DNA of 51,192 bases from positions 1 through 51,192 of the forward strand of contig DBTL01000150.1 in assembly GCA_002307035.1 (NCBI GenBank), read 5' to 3'. The position numbers and the translations under genes were made by a program. Position 1 is the stretch's first letter; every line of letters starts with the position of its first letter. The notes beneath the pieces were generated by a model. It was not told the DNA's origin and did no database searches. It was given only the letters and a program-made list of their open reading frames with translations. Shown piece after piece: positions 31,901 through 40,977 of the stretch. Source of the DNA: Bacteroides sp. UBA1317. GTDB taxonomy: Bacteria > Bacteroidota > Bacteroidia > Bacteroidales > Bacteroidaceae.

Positions 31901-33162
31901 TCGTCGGCAAAGGTAAGTTGTAATTGACGCTCATCTGTCTTTTTACGAGGAGAAGGCGCCAGCAACTGCCGCATGACTTGAGGAGCCATCTCGTTGACCG
32001 TGCGAACGGAGAGTTCGTTGCACGTGATGAAATACTGTGCTTTCTTCATTACAATCCCGATCTTTTTAAGCTGATAACTTCCCAATCGACCATAACGACG
32101 GGAGGCAACAATCAGTTTGGCCGACTTCACACCGATGCCGGGCACGCGAAGCAGCATCTCATAATCAACCTTATTCACATCTACCGGAAACTGTTCGGGA
32201 TGACGCAACGCCCACGATAACTTAGGATCTAGTTCCAAGTCAAGATCGGGATAGGCATCATTCACTATTTCGTCTACTTTGAACTCGTAGAACCTCATCA
32301 ACCAGTCGGCCTGATAGAGGCGGTTTTCTCTCACCAAAGGAGGTTGTTTGAGAGCAGGTAGTCGAGTGTCATAGGTATTAACCGACACATATCCAGAGTA
32401 ATAAACACGCTTCATACTGGGTCGCTCATACAAAGCAGACGAAAGATGGAGAATATCTTTATCCGTTTCGGGGGTTGCTCCCACAATCATCTGCGTACTC
32501 TGTCCCGCCGGTGCGAAACGAGGCGCATAACGAAATTTCTTCCGCTCCTCACTATTCTCCAATACTCCTTGCTGAATATACCTCATGGGCTGAAACACGC
32601 TCTTGAAATCCTTCTCAGGAGCCAGACGTTTCAAACTTTCTTCATTGGGAATTTCTACATTTACACTCAAGCGGTCGGCATAGAGTCCGGCTTCATTCAC
32701 CAATTCACGACTGGCGCCCGGGATACTTTTCAGATGAATATATCCATTAAAGTGATGCACTAAACGAAGATCTTTAGCCACACGCACAAGACGCTCCATC
32801 GTATAATCAGGATTGCGCACCACACCGGAACTAAGAAAAAGCCCTTCGATGTAGTTGCGACGATAAAATTCAATGGTAAGTCCCACCAGCTCGGATACAG
32901 AGAGAGTAGCGCGACGAAGATCATTGCTACGCCGGTTGATGCAATAAGCACAATCGTAGATGCAATGATTAGTAAGCATAATTTTTAGCAGAGAAATGCA
33001 GCGCCCGTCTTCAGCAAAGCTATGGCAAATGCCCCATCCACCTACAGTATTGCCCAGTCCACCCTTTTGATTGGAGCGGTTGGTTCCACTGGAAGAGCAG
33101 GAAACATCATACTTAGCAGATTCAGCCAGTATCTTTAGTTTTTCGAGCACGTCGGCATTCAT
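31897..33162 (-). CDS. Putative DNA modification/repair radical-SAM protein (TIGR03916)
   Basis: This 421-residue protein carries the radical-SAM cluster motif CIYDCAYC (C67, C71, C74), preceded by GGWGICHSFAEDGRCISLLK. A helix-hairpin-helix lies near residues 333-355 (LLRVPGIGVKSAKLIVASRRYG), typical of DNA-binding repair enzymes. This pairing of radical SAM with HhH defines the TIGR03916 family, which occurs with TIGR03915. The reaction is unknown. A candidate -7 box (TAGCTTTG, minus strand, 33196-33203) lies about 35 bases upstream of the start, and the stop overlaps the next gene by four bases. Confidence 0.9.
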   Translation of the reverse strand: MNADVLEKLKILAESAKYDVSCSSSGTNRSNQKGGLGNTVGGWGICHSFAEDGRCISLLKIMLTNHCIYDCAYCINRRSNDLRRATLSVSELVGLTIEFYRRNYIEGLFLSSGVVRNPDYTMERLVRVAKDLRLVHHFNGYIHLKSIPGASRELVNEAGLYADRLSVNVEIPNEESLKRLAPEKDFKSVFQPMRYIQQGVLENSEERKKFRYAPRFAPAGQSTQMIVGATPETDKDILHLSSALYERPSMKRVYYSGYVSVNTYDTRLPALKQPPLVRENRLYQADWLMRFYEFKVDEIVNDAYPDLDLELDPKLSWALRHPEQFPVDVNKVDYEMLLRVPGIGVKSAKLIVASRRYGRLGSYQLKKIGIVMKKAQYFITCNELSVRTVNEMAPQVMRQLLAPSPRKKTDERQLQLTFADE

Positions 33163-33195
33163 TATCAGCGCTTTAGCGTTACATTTTCACTTTGC

Positions 33196-33203
33196 CAAAG
33201 CTA
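33196..33203 (-). promoter_or_regulatory. Candidate -7 box for the radical-SAM operon
   Basis: The minus strand reads TAGCTTTG, a TAnnTTTG match, about 35 bases upstream of the ATG at 33162. Confidence 0.5.
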
Positions 33204-33308
33204 TGAATAATATCCGGATTTTCCATAGCAGAGATCATTTTTTGTACCTCCAACGAAACAAAAGAAACACGCATCTGTTTATTATAAAATCAAAACAATG
33301 AATGGAAT

Positions 33309-33881
33309 ATGAAAAAGTATTATTTAGCAACCTTGATGCTATTCGCACTAACTGCAATAGCAACCGCTCAAACATGGACGAATGATCCTGCGCACTCACG
33401 CTTAGGATTTACTATTAAGCACATGACCATCTCTGAAGTTAGTGGTAGATTTGCTGATTTCACAATAAAGGCCACTACAACGAAACCGGATCATAGTGAT
33501 CTTAAAGTAGAAGTTACTGCCCAAATAGCAAGTATAAACACGGATGTAGAGGCAAGAGACAAGCACCTGAAAAGCCCTGATTTCTTTGATAGTGAAAAGT
33601 ACTCTACACTTACATTTTCAAGTAACTACAACAAGAAATTATCAAAGGACACCTACAAGATGGTTGGAAACTTAACCATGCACGGAATAACCAAAAGCGT
33701 TACTCTGACCGTTAAGTATCTGGGAGAGGTAGTTAATCCGATGAACAAGAAAAGAACTGTTGGATTCAAAATTACAGGTTCTGTAAAACGTTCCGATTTC
33801 GGAATTGGAGCAAAATTCCCCGAAGCAGTTCTCAGCGACAACGTAGATATTGTTGCAGATGCTGAATTCACACAGAACTGA
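33309..33881 (+). CDS. YceI-family periplasmic lipid-binding protein
   Basis: This 190-residue protein has a signal peptide (MKKYYLATLMLFALTAIATA, cleaved before Gln). The mature part begins with TWTNDPAHSRLGFTIKHMTI and continues with VSGRFADF, both YceI signatures. It then has VEARDKHLKSPDFFDSEKY and GNLTMHGITKSVTL. YceI proteins are beta barrels that bind isoprenoid or other amphiphilic molecules in the periplasm and are often linked to stress. The gene is followed by a 15-bp perfect terminator hairpin. No partner such as a cytochrome b561 is adjacent. Confidence 0.94.
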   Translation: MKKYYLATLMLFALTAIATAQTWTNDPAHSRLGFTIKHMTISEVSGRFADFTIKATTTKPDHSDLKVEVTAQIASINTDVEARDKHLKSPDFFDSEKYSTLTFSSNYNKKLSKDTYKMVGNLTMHGITKSVTLTVKYLGEVVNPMNKKRTVGFKITGSVKRSDFGIGAKFPEAVLSDNVDIVADAEFTQN

Positions 33882-33894
33882 TTAAAACAAAACA

Positions 33895-33939
33895 CAATAA
33901 TAAAGGAGGGGAGCCACAAGCTTTCCTCCTTTATTATTG
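33895..33939 (+). terminator. Strong hairpin terminator after yceI-type gene
   Basis: The arms caataataaaggagg and cctcctttattattg form a 15-bp perfect stem with a 15-base loop. Confidence 0.8.
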
Positions 33940-33963
33940 CCAAAACCAAAGGTTTAAGTAACG

Positions 33964-33999
33964 AAAAGCCCAAGCAATCAATAGAAAGCTTGGGCTTTT
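33964..33999 (-). terminator. Bidirectional terminator after gltA
   Basis: The arms aaaagcccaagc and gcttgggctttt form a 12-bp perfect stem, with an A-run on one side and a T-run on the other. It can serve the minus-strand gltA operon and the plus-strand gene. Confidence 0.8.
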
Positions 34000-34018
34000 A
34001 TATGGGGGAAAACTTTCC

Positions 34019-35374
34019 TTATCTTTTCTTTAAAGGAGTGTAATCAGCTACATCAAGCACGTTCTTATATGCAGGACGAATGATGCGTTTTCCTTCAAAA
34101 TTCAACTCTTCATTGCGATGTGCGCACCAGCCAACGATACGTGCCATAGCAAAAAGCGGAGTATATATTTCTTGTGGCAGCCCTATCATCTCGTACACAA
34201 ATCCAGAGTAGAAATCAATATTGCTCGATACCGTTTTGCCATTAGCTTTAATCTTAGCAAAGGTAGTAATAGCACGATCTTCTAGCAACTCCAGGAAAGT
34301 AAATTCACGCTCTCTCCCCTTTTCCTTGGCCAAATCACGGGCTAAGTCTTTCAACAAGATTGCACGTGGATCTGAGATGGTGTAAACAGCATGACCGATA
34401 CCATAGATCAAACCCGTCTTATTATAAACTTCTTTATTGAGCATCCGTGTAAAATAGGTATCTATTTCGTCTACATTTGTCCAGTCCTGAATGTTCTTCT
34501 CCAGATGATGAAACATATCGGCAACCTGAACATTTGCTCCACCATGAAGTGGACCTTTTAAGGATCCGATACCGGCTGCAATAGAAGAATAAGTATCTGT
34601 TCCGGTAGAGGAAGTGACACGAACGGTAAACGTAGAGTTATTACCACCACCATGGTCGGCCTGAAGTATAAGTAACAGATCGAGTGTCCGAGCTTCTAAC
34701 TCTGTATAATCCTTCTTCAACATATAAAGGAAGTTTTCAGCAATAGACAGTTTTTCTCTCGGATGACGAATATGTAGCGAACGTCCAAATGTAGCGTGCC
34801 TCAACATATTATAAGCATAAGCTATGATAGTAGGGAATTTAGAGATCAATTCTACACTTTGGCGCATCAGGTTATCCCGTGATGTATCATCCGGATTAGG
34901 ATCGAAAGTATATAATTCGAGTACACTACGAGCCAGTATATTCATGATGTTTGAACCTTCCAGCTCAATAATATTCATTTTCGTCTTTTGTTCCAATGGC
35001 ATATTGTCATTGATCAATTCCGAGAAAGAAGCAAGTGCTTCTTTATCCGGAAGATTACCCGACAAGAGCAGATAAGCGACTTCTTCAAAGCCAAAACGTT
35101 TTTCTTTCACAATACTATGTACGATATCTTCCACATCGAATGCCCGATAGTAAAGTTTTCCGGGAATCGGTTGCAGGCCTCCACCTGAAACCCTTTCGTA
35201 GCCCACTACGTTACCTATTTTGGTTAAGCCGACAAGCACTCCTGTCCCATCCTCATTACGCAAACCACGCTTTACATCATATTTGGTAAATAAGTCATTG
35301 TCTATTCTGGTAGCATCCTTCATGTCCTCCGAAAGTCTGTATATGATGTATTCCTTCTTCATATCCTTTTTCAT
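34019..35374 (-). CDS. gltA: Citrate synthase
   Basis: This 451-residue protein shows citrate synthase motifs: ISDPRAILLKDLARDLAKEKG after GIGHAVY (catalytic His region), LQADHGGGNNSTFTVRVTSSTGTD, and KGPLHGGAN with its catalytic His. It is longer than the usual bacterial type because of an N-terminal extension and has a methylcitrate-synthase-like character, but the operon partners favour citrate. It condenses acetyl-CoA with oxaloacetate. It is the last gene of the acnA-icd-gltA operon and starts seven bases after the icd stop. An ATG four codons in (MKKEY) is an alternative start. Confidence 0.93.
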   Translation of the reverse strand: MKKDMKKEYIIYRLSEDMKDATRIDNDLFTKYDVKRGLRNEDGTGVLVGLTKIGNVVGYERVSGGGLQPIPGKLYYRAFDVEDIVHSIVKEKRFGFEEVAYLLLSGNLPDKEALASFSELINDNMPLEQKTKMNIIELEGSNIMNILARSVLELYTFDPNPDDTSRDNLMRQSVELISKFPTIIAYAYNMLRHATFGRSLHIRHPREKLSIAENFLYMLKKDYTELEARTLDLLLILQADHGGGNNSTFTVRVTSSTGTDTYSSIAAGIGSLKGPLHGGANVQVADMFHHLEKNIQDWTNVDEIDTYFTRMLNKEVYNKTGLIYGIGHAVYTISDPRAILLKDLARDLAKEKGREREFTFLELLEDRAITTFAKIKANGKTVSSNIDFYSGFVYEMIGLPQEIYTPLFAMARIVGWCAHRNEELNFEGKRIIRPAYKNVLDVADYTPLKKR

Positions 35375-35381
35375 TTAGTGG

Positions 35382-36578
35382 TTATTTGTTTTTTTCTATT
35401 TTCTCTGTTATTTCTTTAGCAAAAGTGGAAGTAGACAAAGCCTTTCCTCCGGGTATAAATCGGGCCAGGTCGTTGGTCGCCCGTCCATCAGCAAAACTTT
35501 GTTCCAAAGCCTCAACAATAAGATCAGCAGCTTCCTGCCAACCAAAATATTCGAGCATCATCACAGCCGAAAGAATAAGTGAGCAAGGGTTAACAATATC
35601 TTTCCCTGCGATATTGGGTGCTGTGCCATGAGTCGCTTCAAAGATAGCATGACCAGAGTTATAATTAATGTTTGCACCGGGTGCTATACCAATTCCTCCT
35701 ACCATAGCTGCCAACTGGTCGGAGATGTAATCTCCATTCAGATTTAACGTGGCAATCACTGAATATTCTTCGGGGATAAGTAATGTATTCTGCAAAAAGG
35801 CATCGGCTATGCAATCTTTGATAACCAACTTGCCGCTGCTTATGTATTCACCAAACTCGCGTTCCGCCAATTCATATCCCCATTTCTTAAAGCCACCTTC
35901 CGTAAACTTCATTATATTTCCCTTATGCACCAATGTTACTGAAGGTAATTCATGTTCAATGGCATATAAGCAAGCCGCACGAACCAATCGCTCTGTACCT
36001 TCACGAGAAACCGGCTTTACTCCAAAAGAAGATGTTTCAGGAAAACGCACTTTAGAGACTCCCATCTCATCATGCAGAAAGCGATAAAACTTTTCAGCTT
36101 CCGGCGTGCCTGCTTCCCATTCAATCCCTGCATAAATATCTTCAGTATTCTCACGAAAGATATACATATTCACCTTTTCAGGTTCTTTTATCGGAGAAAC
36201 AACACCAAGGAACCAGCGCACGGGGCGCAGACAAACGTATAAATCGAGTGTTTGTCGCAAAGTCACGTTCAAAGAACGAATACCTCCACCCACAGGAGTG
36301 GTTAAAGGCCCCTTAATACCAACCAAATACTCTTCAAAAGCGAGCATTGTTTCATCAGGCAACCAAGAACCGGTTTCCTTAAAAGCTTTTTCTCCGGCCA
36401 ATACCTCAACCCAATCAATTTGTCGTTTGCCGCCGTACACTTTGCGTACCGCTGCATCAACGATCATTTGCATGGCGGGCGTTATCTCCGCCCCTACCCC
36501 ATCACCCGTAATAAAAGGAACGGTAGGATTCTCGGGCACCAACAACTTACCGTCTTTGTGTTTTACAATCTTACTCAT
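35382..36578 (-). CDS. icd: Isocitrate dehydrogenase, NADP type
   Basis: This 398-residue protein opens with VPFITGDGVGAEITPAM and carries the isocitrate-binding region GGIRSLNVTLRQTLDLYVCLRPV, with Ser in the position that binds substrate in bacterial Icd. FRENTEDIYAGIEWE, LVHKGNIMKFTEGGFKKWGYE and YNSGHAIFEATHGTAPNIAG are all family signatures. It oxidatively decarboxylates isocitrate to 2-oxoglutarate, with likely NADP preference. The gene lies between acnA (four bases) and gltA (seven bases) in a tight operon. Confidence 0.94.
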   Translation of the reverse strand: MSKIVKHKDGKLLVPENPTVPFITGDGVGAEITPAMQMIVDAAVRKVYGGKRQIDWVEVLAGEKAFKETGSWLPDETMLAFEEYLVGIKGPLTTPVGGGIRSLNVTLRQTLDLYVCLRPVRWFLGVVSPIKEPEKVNMYIFRENTEDIYAGIEWEAGTPEAEKFYRFLHDEMGVSKVRFPETSSFGVKPVSREGTERLVRAACLYAIEHELPSVTLVHKGNIMKFTEGGFKKWGYELAEREFGEYISSGKLVIKDCIADAFLQNTLLIPEEYSVIATLNLNGDYISDQLAAMVGGIGIAPGANINYNSGHAIFEATHGTAPNIAGKDIVNPCSLILSAVMMLEYFGWQEAADLIVEALEQSFADGRATNDLARFIPGGKALSTSTFAKEITEKIEKNK

Positions 36579-36582
36579 ATCT

Positions 36583-38826
36583 TTATTTTGTATTTAGTGC
36601 AGAGCCCGCTTTAAACCAAGCTATCTGCTGCTCATTGTATGTATGTTGCGCTTCAAAGCTGTGCTGACTGCCGTCTACGTGTTGCACTACAATTTTAAAG
36701 CTCTTTCCAGGGGCAAACTCTTTAAGTCCCACGACAGAAATAAAATCACGCTCTTTTATGCAATCGTAATCCTCCTTATTAACAAATGTCAGAGCCAGCA
36801 TACCTTGTTTCTTTAGGTTTGTTTCGTGAATGCGTGCAAAGCTTTTTGCCAAAATCACCTTTACATTCAGGAAACGAGGTTCCATGGCAGCATGTTCTCT
36901 ACTAGAACCCTCTCCGTAGTTCTCTTCGGCCACTACAATAGAGGATATGCCCACCGATTTATACTGTTTGGCAGTAGCCGATACCGTTTCATAAGAATCC
37001 GCCAATCGATTCCAAACCTTATTTGTCTCACCGTTGAATGCATTAACAGCTCCCATCAGCATATTATCAGAGATGTTTTCCAAATGCCCGCGAAAACGAA
37101 GCCAGGGACCTGCCATTGAGATGTGATCTGTCGTACACTTGCCCTGAGTTTTAATCAGAAGAGGCATATTCAGTAAATCGTAACCGTCCCAAGCAGCGAA
37201 AGGAGCAAGAAGTTGCAAACGTTGAGATTGAGGGTCAACTGAAATCTTTGCCCCATCGCCCATAGGAGCCAGATAGCCACTTAAGCCTGATACAAAACCC
37301 TCGTTAGGTAGTTCATCCCCTTTTGGTTCTGACAACTTCACCTGCTCACCATTCTCATTCAACAATGTATCCGTCAGTGGATTAAAGCATAAATCGCCGG
37401 CAATGGTCAAAGCCATTGTCAATTCAGGGGAGGCAACAAAAGCAAATGTATTTGGATTTCCATCGGCACGTTTCGCAAAGTTGCGGTTAAACGATGTAAC
37501 GATGGAATTTTTTCTGGTAGAGTCATCTGTATGGCGCTTCCACTGACCAATACATGGGCCACAGGCATTGGCCATAATCACCGCTCCGGCCTGCTTAAAC
37601 GTATCAATCATTCCGTCACGTTCCGCAGTAGCACGTATCTGTTCCGAGCCGGGGTTCACGATGAGCGGAGAAGCAATTTTCACTTTCTGCTGCACAGCTT
37701 GGCGCATCACTGAAGCCGCTCTGCCGATATCTTGATAAGAAGAATTAGTACAAGATCCTATTAGTCCTACTTCCATTTTACGAGGATAATCATTGGCTTT
37801 CACTTTTGCAGCAAATTCAGAAATAGGAGTAGCTGCGTCGGGAGTAAAAGGTCCATTAATATAAGGTTCGAGAGCAGATAAGTCAATCTCAATCACCCGA
37901 TCATAGAAAGCAGTGGGATTAGTAACCACTTCTGCATCAGGGCAAAGATCGGCAGCTACTTTATCAGCCATATTCGCAACGACTGCTCGTCCGGTAGCCC
38001 TCAAATAAGCCGCTATGCGTTCGTCATACGGAAAAAGTGAAGTTGTAGCCCCCACTTCGGCACCCATATTGCATATTGTTGCCTTACCCGTAGCCGAAAG
38101 AGAAGCTGTGCCCGGGCCAAAGTATTCTATAATAGCATTTGTTCCACCTTTTACTGTGAGAATGCCTGCCAACTTTAGTATCACGTCTTTCGGTGAAGCC
38201 CATCCATTAAGCGTTCCGGTTAGTTTTACCCCAATAAGTTTAGGCATTTTTAGTTCCCATTCCATACCGGTCATCACATCTACCGCATCAGCACCGCCAA
38301 CACCAATAGCCACCATACCCAAACCACCCGCATTTGGAGTGTGAGAGTCAGTTCCTACCATCATACCGCCGGGAAAAGCATAATTCTCAAGTACTACCTG
38401 ATGGATGATTCCCGCTCCAGGTTGCCAAAAGCCGATACCATATTTAGAAGAAACATCTCTCAAAAAGTCATAAACTTCGCGGTTTGTCTCCGTAGCCGTA
38501 GCAATATCTTCCTTAGCTCCTTTGTATGCCTGAATCAAGTGATCGCAATGCACTGTAGAAGGAACAGCGACCTGTTCTTTGCCGGAATTCATAAATTGTA
38601 GTAAAGCCATCTGTGCCGTGGCATCCTGCATCGCTACACGGTCGGGACGAAAATCAACATAATCCTCACCACGCTCGTAAGATTGTAAAGCCGCCTCATT
38701 GTAAAGATGAGCATACAATATCTTCTCCGCAAGAGTCAATGGACGGTTTAAAATTAGCTTTGCCTGTTCTATTTTTCGGGAATAAGAGGCATAAAAGCCC
38801 TCTAACATCTTCTCATCGTGTACCAT
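36583..38826 (-). CDS. acnA: Aconitate hydratase, mitochondrial-like type
   Basis: This 747-residue protein has the three cluster cysteines in SCTNSSY and ACGPCIGQW and the expected sequence around them. VPSTVHCDHLI and VGTDSHTPNAGGLGMVAIGVGGADA are the N-terminal signatures, and GEGSSREHAA lies in the swivel domain. Its length and layout fit the mitochondrial-type aconitase. Established work on Bacteroides fragilis (Baughn and Malamy) describes such a mitochondrial-like aconitase in an operon with icd and citrate synthase. It isomerises citrate to isocitrate using a 4Fe-4S cluster. It is the first gene of the operon; no exact -7 box was found upstream. Confidence 0.95.
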   Translation of the reverse strand: MVHDEKMLEGFYASYSRKIEQAKLILNRPLTLAEKILYAHLYNEAALQSYERGEDYVDFRPDRVAMQDATAQMALLQFMNSGKEQVAVPSTVHCDHLIQAYKGAKEDIATATETNREVYDFLRDVSSKYGIGFWQPGAGIIHQVVLENYAFPGGMMVGTDSHTPNAGGLGMVAIGVGGADAVDVMTGMEWELKMPKLIGVKLTGTLNGWASPKDVILKLAGILTVKGGTNAIIEYFGPGTASLSATGKATICNMGAEVGATTSLFPYDERIAAYLRATGRAVVANMADKVAADLCPDAEVVTNPTAFYDRVIEIDLSALEPYINGPFTPDAATPISEFAAKVKANDYPRKMEVGLIGSCTNSSYQDIGRAASVMRQAVQQKVKIASPLIVNPGSEQIRATAERDGMIDTFKQAGAVIMANACGPCIGQWKRHTDDSTRKNSIVTSFNRNFAKRADGNPNTFAFVASPELTMALTIAGDLCFNPLTDTLLNENGEQVKLSEPKGDELPNEGFVSGLSGYLAPMGDGAKISVDPQSQRLQLLAPFAAWDGYDLLNMPLLIKTQGKCTTDHISMAGPWLRFRGHLENISDNMLMGAVNAFNGETNKVWNRLADSYETVSATAKQYKSVGISSIVVAEENYGEGSSREHAAMEPRFLNVKVILAKSFARIHETNLKKQGMLALTFVNKEDYDCIKERDFISVVGLKEFAPGKSFKIVVQHVDGSQHSFEAQHTYNEQQIAWFKAGSALNTK

Positions 38827-38947
38827 TATTCTTCTATTTTATTGATAAACTCTATGCGTAATTAATAAATCTACATTATAACGAGCAAAAAACCTGTAAT
38901 GTTTAACAAAAAGGATATTTTTTATAACTATTCATCGAATAAATAAA

Positions 38948-38955
38948 TACCTTTG
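38948..38955 (+). promoter_or_regulatory. Candidate -7 box for helicase gene
   Basis: TACCTTTG matches consensus. It overlaps an apparent TTG start at 38953, so the coding start must lie downstream. Confidence 0.55.
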
Positions 38956-38979
38956 CAACTTATCTCGCACAGCATACAA

Positions 38980-40890
38980 GTGAATAAGAACAACAAAAAC
39001 GCTCTCAACTCTATCTCCGATCTGCAGCAACAGCAACTTCTTTTGCGCATGGAATACGAGTACGAAAAAGAAGAGTTTCGTCGGCAAACTCAAACCATGG
39101 GCATAGGTAGAAAAGTCAAACGGGGCCAATGTTGGTATCCTGTGTCAACAGGTCGAAGTTTTTACAATTCTCTGAATCAATTGGTTATTGAGATAGAACG
39201 AAAAGAGGATAAAGACATAGAGCATTCTTTTGAGTTCGGACGTCCGGTTTGCTTCTTCACACAAGATACCTCCGGACAAATACGTTATTTCAACTTCACC
39301 TCACAAGTTAGTTATGCCGATGAAGAAAGAATGGTCGTCGTTCTTCCCAATATCTCAGCACAAATGGATATACAGGGAACAGATCATCTGGGCGTACAAC
39401 TCTATTTCGACGAAACTAGTTACCGAACCATGTTTGAAGCATTAGCCGACGTGCTTCGGGCAAAAAACAATCGGCTTGCCGAACTACGTGAGACTCTCCT
39501 TGGCGACCTTCTTCCCCGTAATCGGGAAGTGTTCCCTCAACGTTTTCCGTGGTTGAACACCACACAAGAAGAGGCAGTGAACAAAGTACTGAGAGCCAAA
39601 GATGTCGCTATTGTTCACGGCCCTCCCGGAACGGGGAAAACAACGACTCTCGTCGAAGCTATTTACGAGACCTTGCAACGAGAAAACCAAGTATTGGTTT
39701 GTGCCCAAAGCAACACAGCTGTCGATTGGATAGCCGAAAAGCTAGTAGACAGAGGCGTACCCGTATTGCGTATTGGCAATCCAACCCGGGTGAATGACAA
39801 GATGCTCTCTTTCACTTATGAACGTCGCTTTGAGAGTCATCCGGCCTACACCGAGCTATGGAGTATTCGCAAATCAGTTCGTGAAATGGGCAGCCAGCTC
39901 CGTAGAGGTAGTCACTCCGAACGCGAAGGCATCCGATACCGCATTAATCGCTTAAAAGAACGAGCCACAGAAATAGAAATATTCATCAACGAAGATATTT
40001 TTTCTCAAGCACGTGTCATTGCCTCTACATTGGTCAGTTCCAATCATCGGGTGCTTGCTAACCGTCATTTTTCGACCCTGTTCATTGACGAAGCGGCACA
40101 AGCTTTAGAAGCAGCTTGTTGGATAGCCATCCGCAAAGCAGACCGTGTGGTGTTGGCAGGCGATCACTGTCAGCTACCGCCAACCATTAAGTGCCTTGAA
40201 GCCGCCAGAGGAGGGTTAGACAATACACTAATGGAAAAAATAGCCATTTCAAAGCCCACTGCCGTATCTTTGCTGAAGATACAATATCGCATGCACGAAG
40301 CCATTATGCACTTCCCTTCGGAATGGTTTTATGGCGGAGAAATAAAAGCCGCCCCCGAAGTGCACAACCGTAGCATACTCGATTTTGATAGCCCCTTAGA
40401 GTGGATCGATACCTCCGCCTGTGAGTTTCACGAAGAGTTTGTAGGCGAGAGTTTCGGCCGCATCAACAAATCTGAAGCCGAACTACTACTTTTAGAGCTA
40501 GAGACATACATCAAAAGAATAGGAGAAGAGCGAATACTAAGTGAACGAATCGACTTCGGGCTCATCTCACCTTACAAGGCCCAAGTGCAATACCTCCGCA
40601 ACGAAGTAAAACGCAGTAATTTCTTTCGCCCCTTCCGCAGTCAAATCACCATTCACACCGTAGATGGCTTTCAAGGTCAAGAACGGGACGTCGTCTTCAT
40701 CAGCTTGGTACGTGCCAACGCCGATGGACAAATCGGTTTCCTTAGTGATCTGAGACGAATGAACGTAGCCATCACCCGTGCCCGCATGAAACTCGTTATC
40801 TTAGGCGATGCTTCTACATTGGGCACGCACACCTTCTACAAGAAATTGTTTGAGTATATTGAGAGAGAAGGGAAAATTAAAAATGCATGA
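38980..40890 (+). CDS. SF1 helicase, Dna2/NAM7 (IGHMBP2-like) family
   Basis: The protein has 636 residues from a GTG at 38980. The frame extends to a TTG at 38953, but that lies within the -7 box. An ATG at 39049 would drop the conserved ISDLQQQQLLLRMEYEYEK arm, so the GTG is preferred. Motifs are HGPPGTGKTTT (Walker A), CAQSNTAVDWIAEKL (Ia), LFIDEAAQALEA (II), LAGDHCQLPPTI (III), QYRMHEAIM (IV), TVDGFQGQERDVV (V) and NVAITRARMKLVILGD (VI). This is a complete SF1B helicase of the Upf1/IGHMBP2 group, acting on DNA or RNA. The precise substrate is unknown. It is transcribed alone and divergent from acnA. Confidence 0.9.
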   Translation: MNKNNKNALNSISDLQQQQLLLRMEYEYEKEEFRRQTQTMGIGRKVKRGQCWYPVSTGRSFYNSLNQLVIEIERKEDKDIEHSFEFGRPVCFFTQDTSGQIRYFNFTSQVSYADEERMVVVLPNISAQMDIQGTDHLGVQLYFDETSYRTMFEALADVLRAKNNRLAELRETLLGDLLPRNREVFPQRFPWLNTTQEEAVNKVLRAKDVAIVHGPPGTGKTTTLVEAIYETLQRENQVLVCAQSNTAVDWIAEKLVDRGVPVLRIGNPTRVNDKMLSFTYERRFESHPAYTELWSIRKSVREMGSQLRRGSHSEREGIRYRINRLKERATEIEIFINEDIFSQARVIASTLVSSNHRVLANRHFSTLFIDEAAQALEAACWIAIRKADRVVLAGDHCQLPPTIKCLEAARGGLDNTLMEKIAISKPTAVSLLKIQYRMHEAIMHFPSEWFYGGEIKAAPEVHNRSILDFDSPLEWIDTSACEFHEEFVGESFGRINKSEAELLLLELETYIKRIGEERILSERIDFGLISPYKAQVQYLRNEVKRSNFFRPFRSQITIHTVDGFQGQERDVVFISLVRANADGQIGFLSDLRRMNVAITRARMKLVILGDASTLGTHTFYKKLFEYIEREGKIKNA

Positions 40891-40891
40891 A

Positions 40892-40933
40892 ATTAAGAGG
40901 GTGAATGTCTAGAAATTCATCCACCCTCTTAAT
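40892..40933 (+). terminator. Hairpin after helicase gene
   Basis: The arms attaagagggtg and cacccTCTTAAT form a 12-bp stem, with inner gaat/attc pairing. There is no T-run, but the position between two convergent stops fits a terminator. Confidence 0.6.
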
Positions 40934-40977
40934 GTCCGAAATTAAAAAATGCCTAATTACCCTACCGTCTAATTTTA

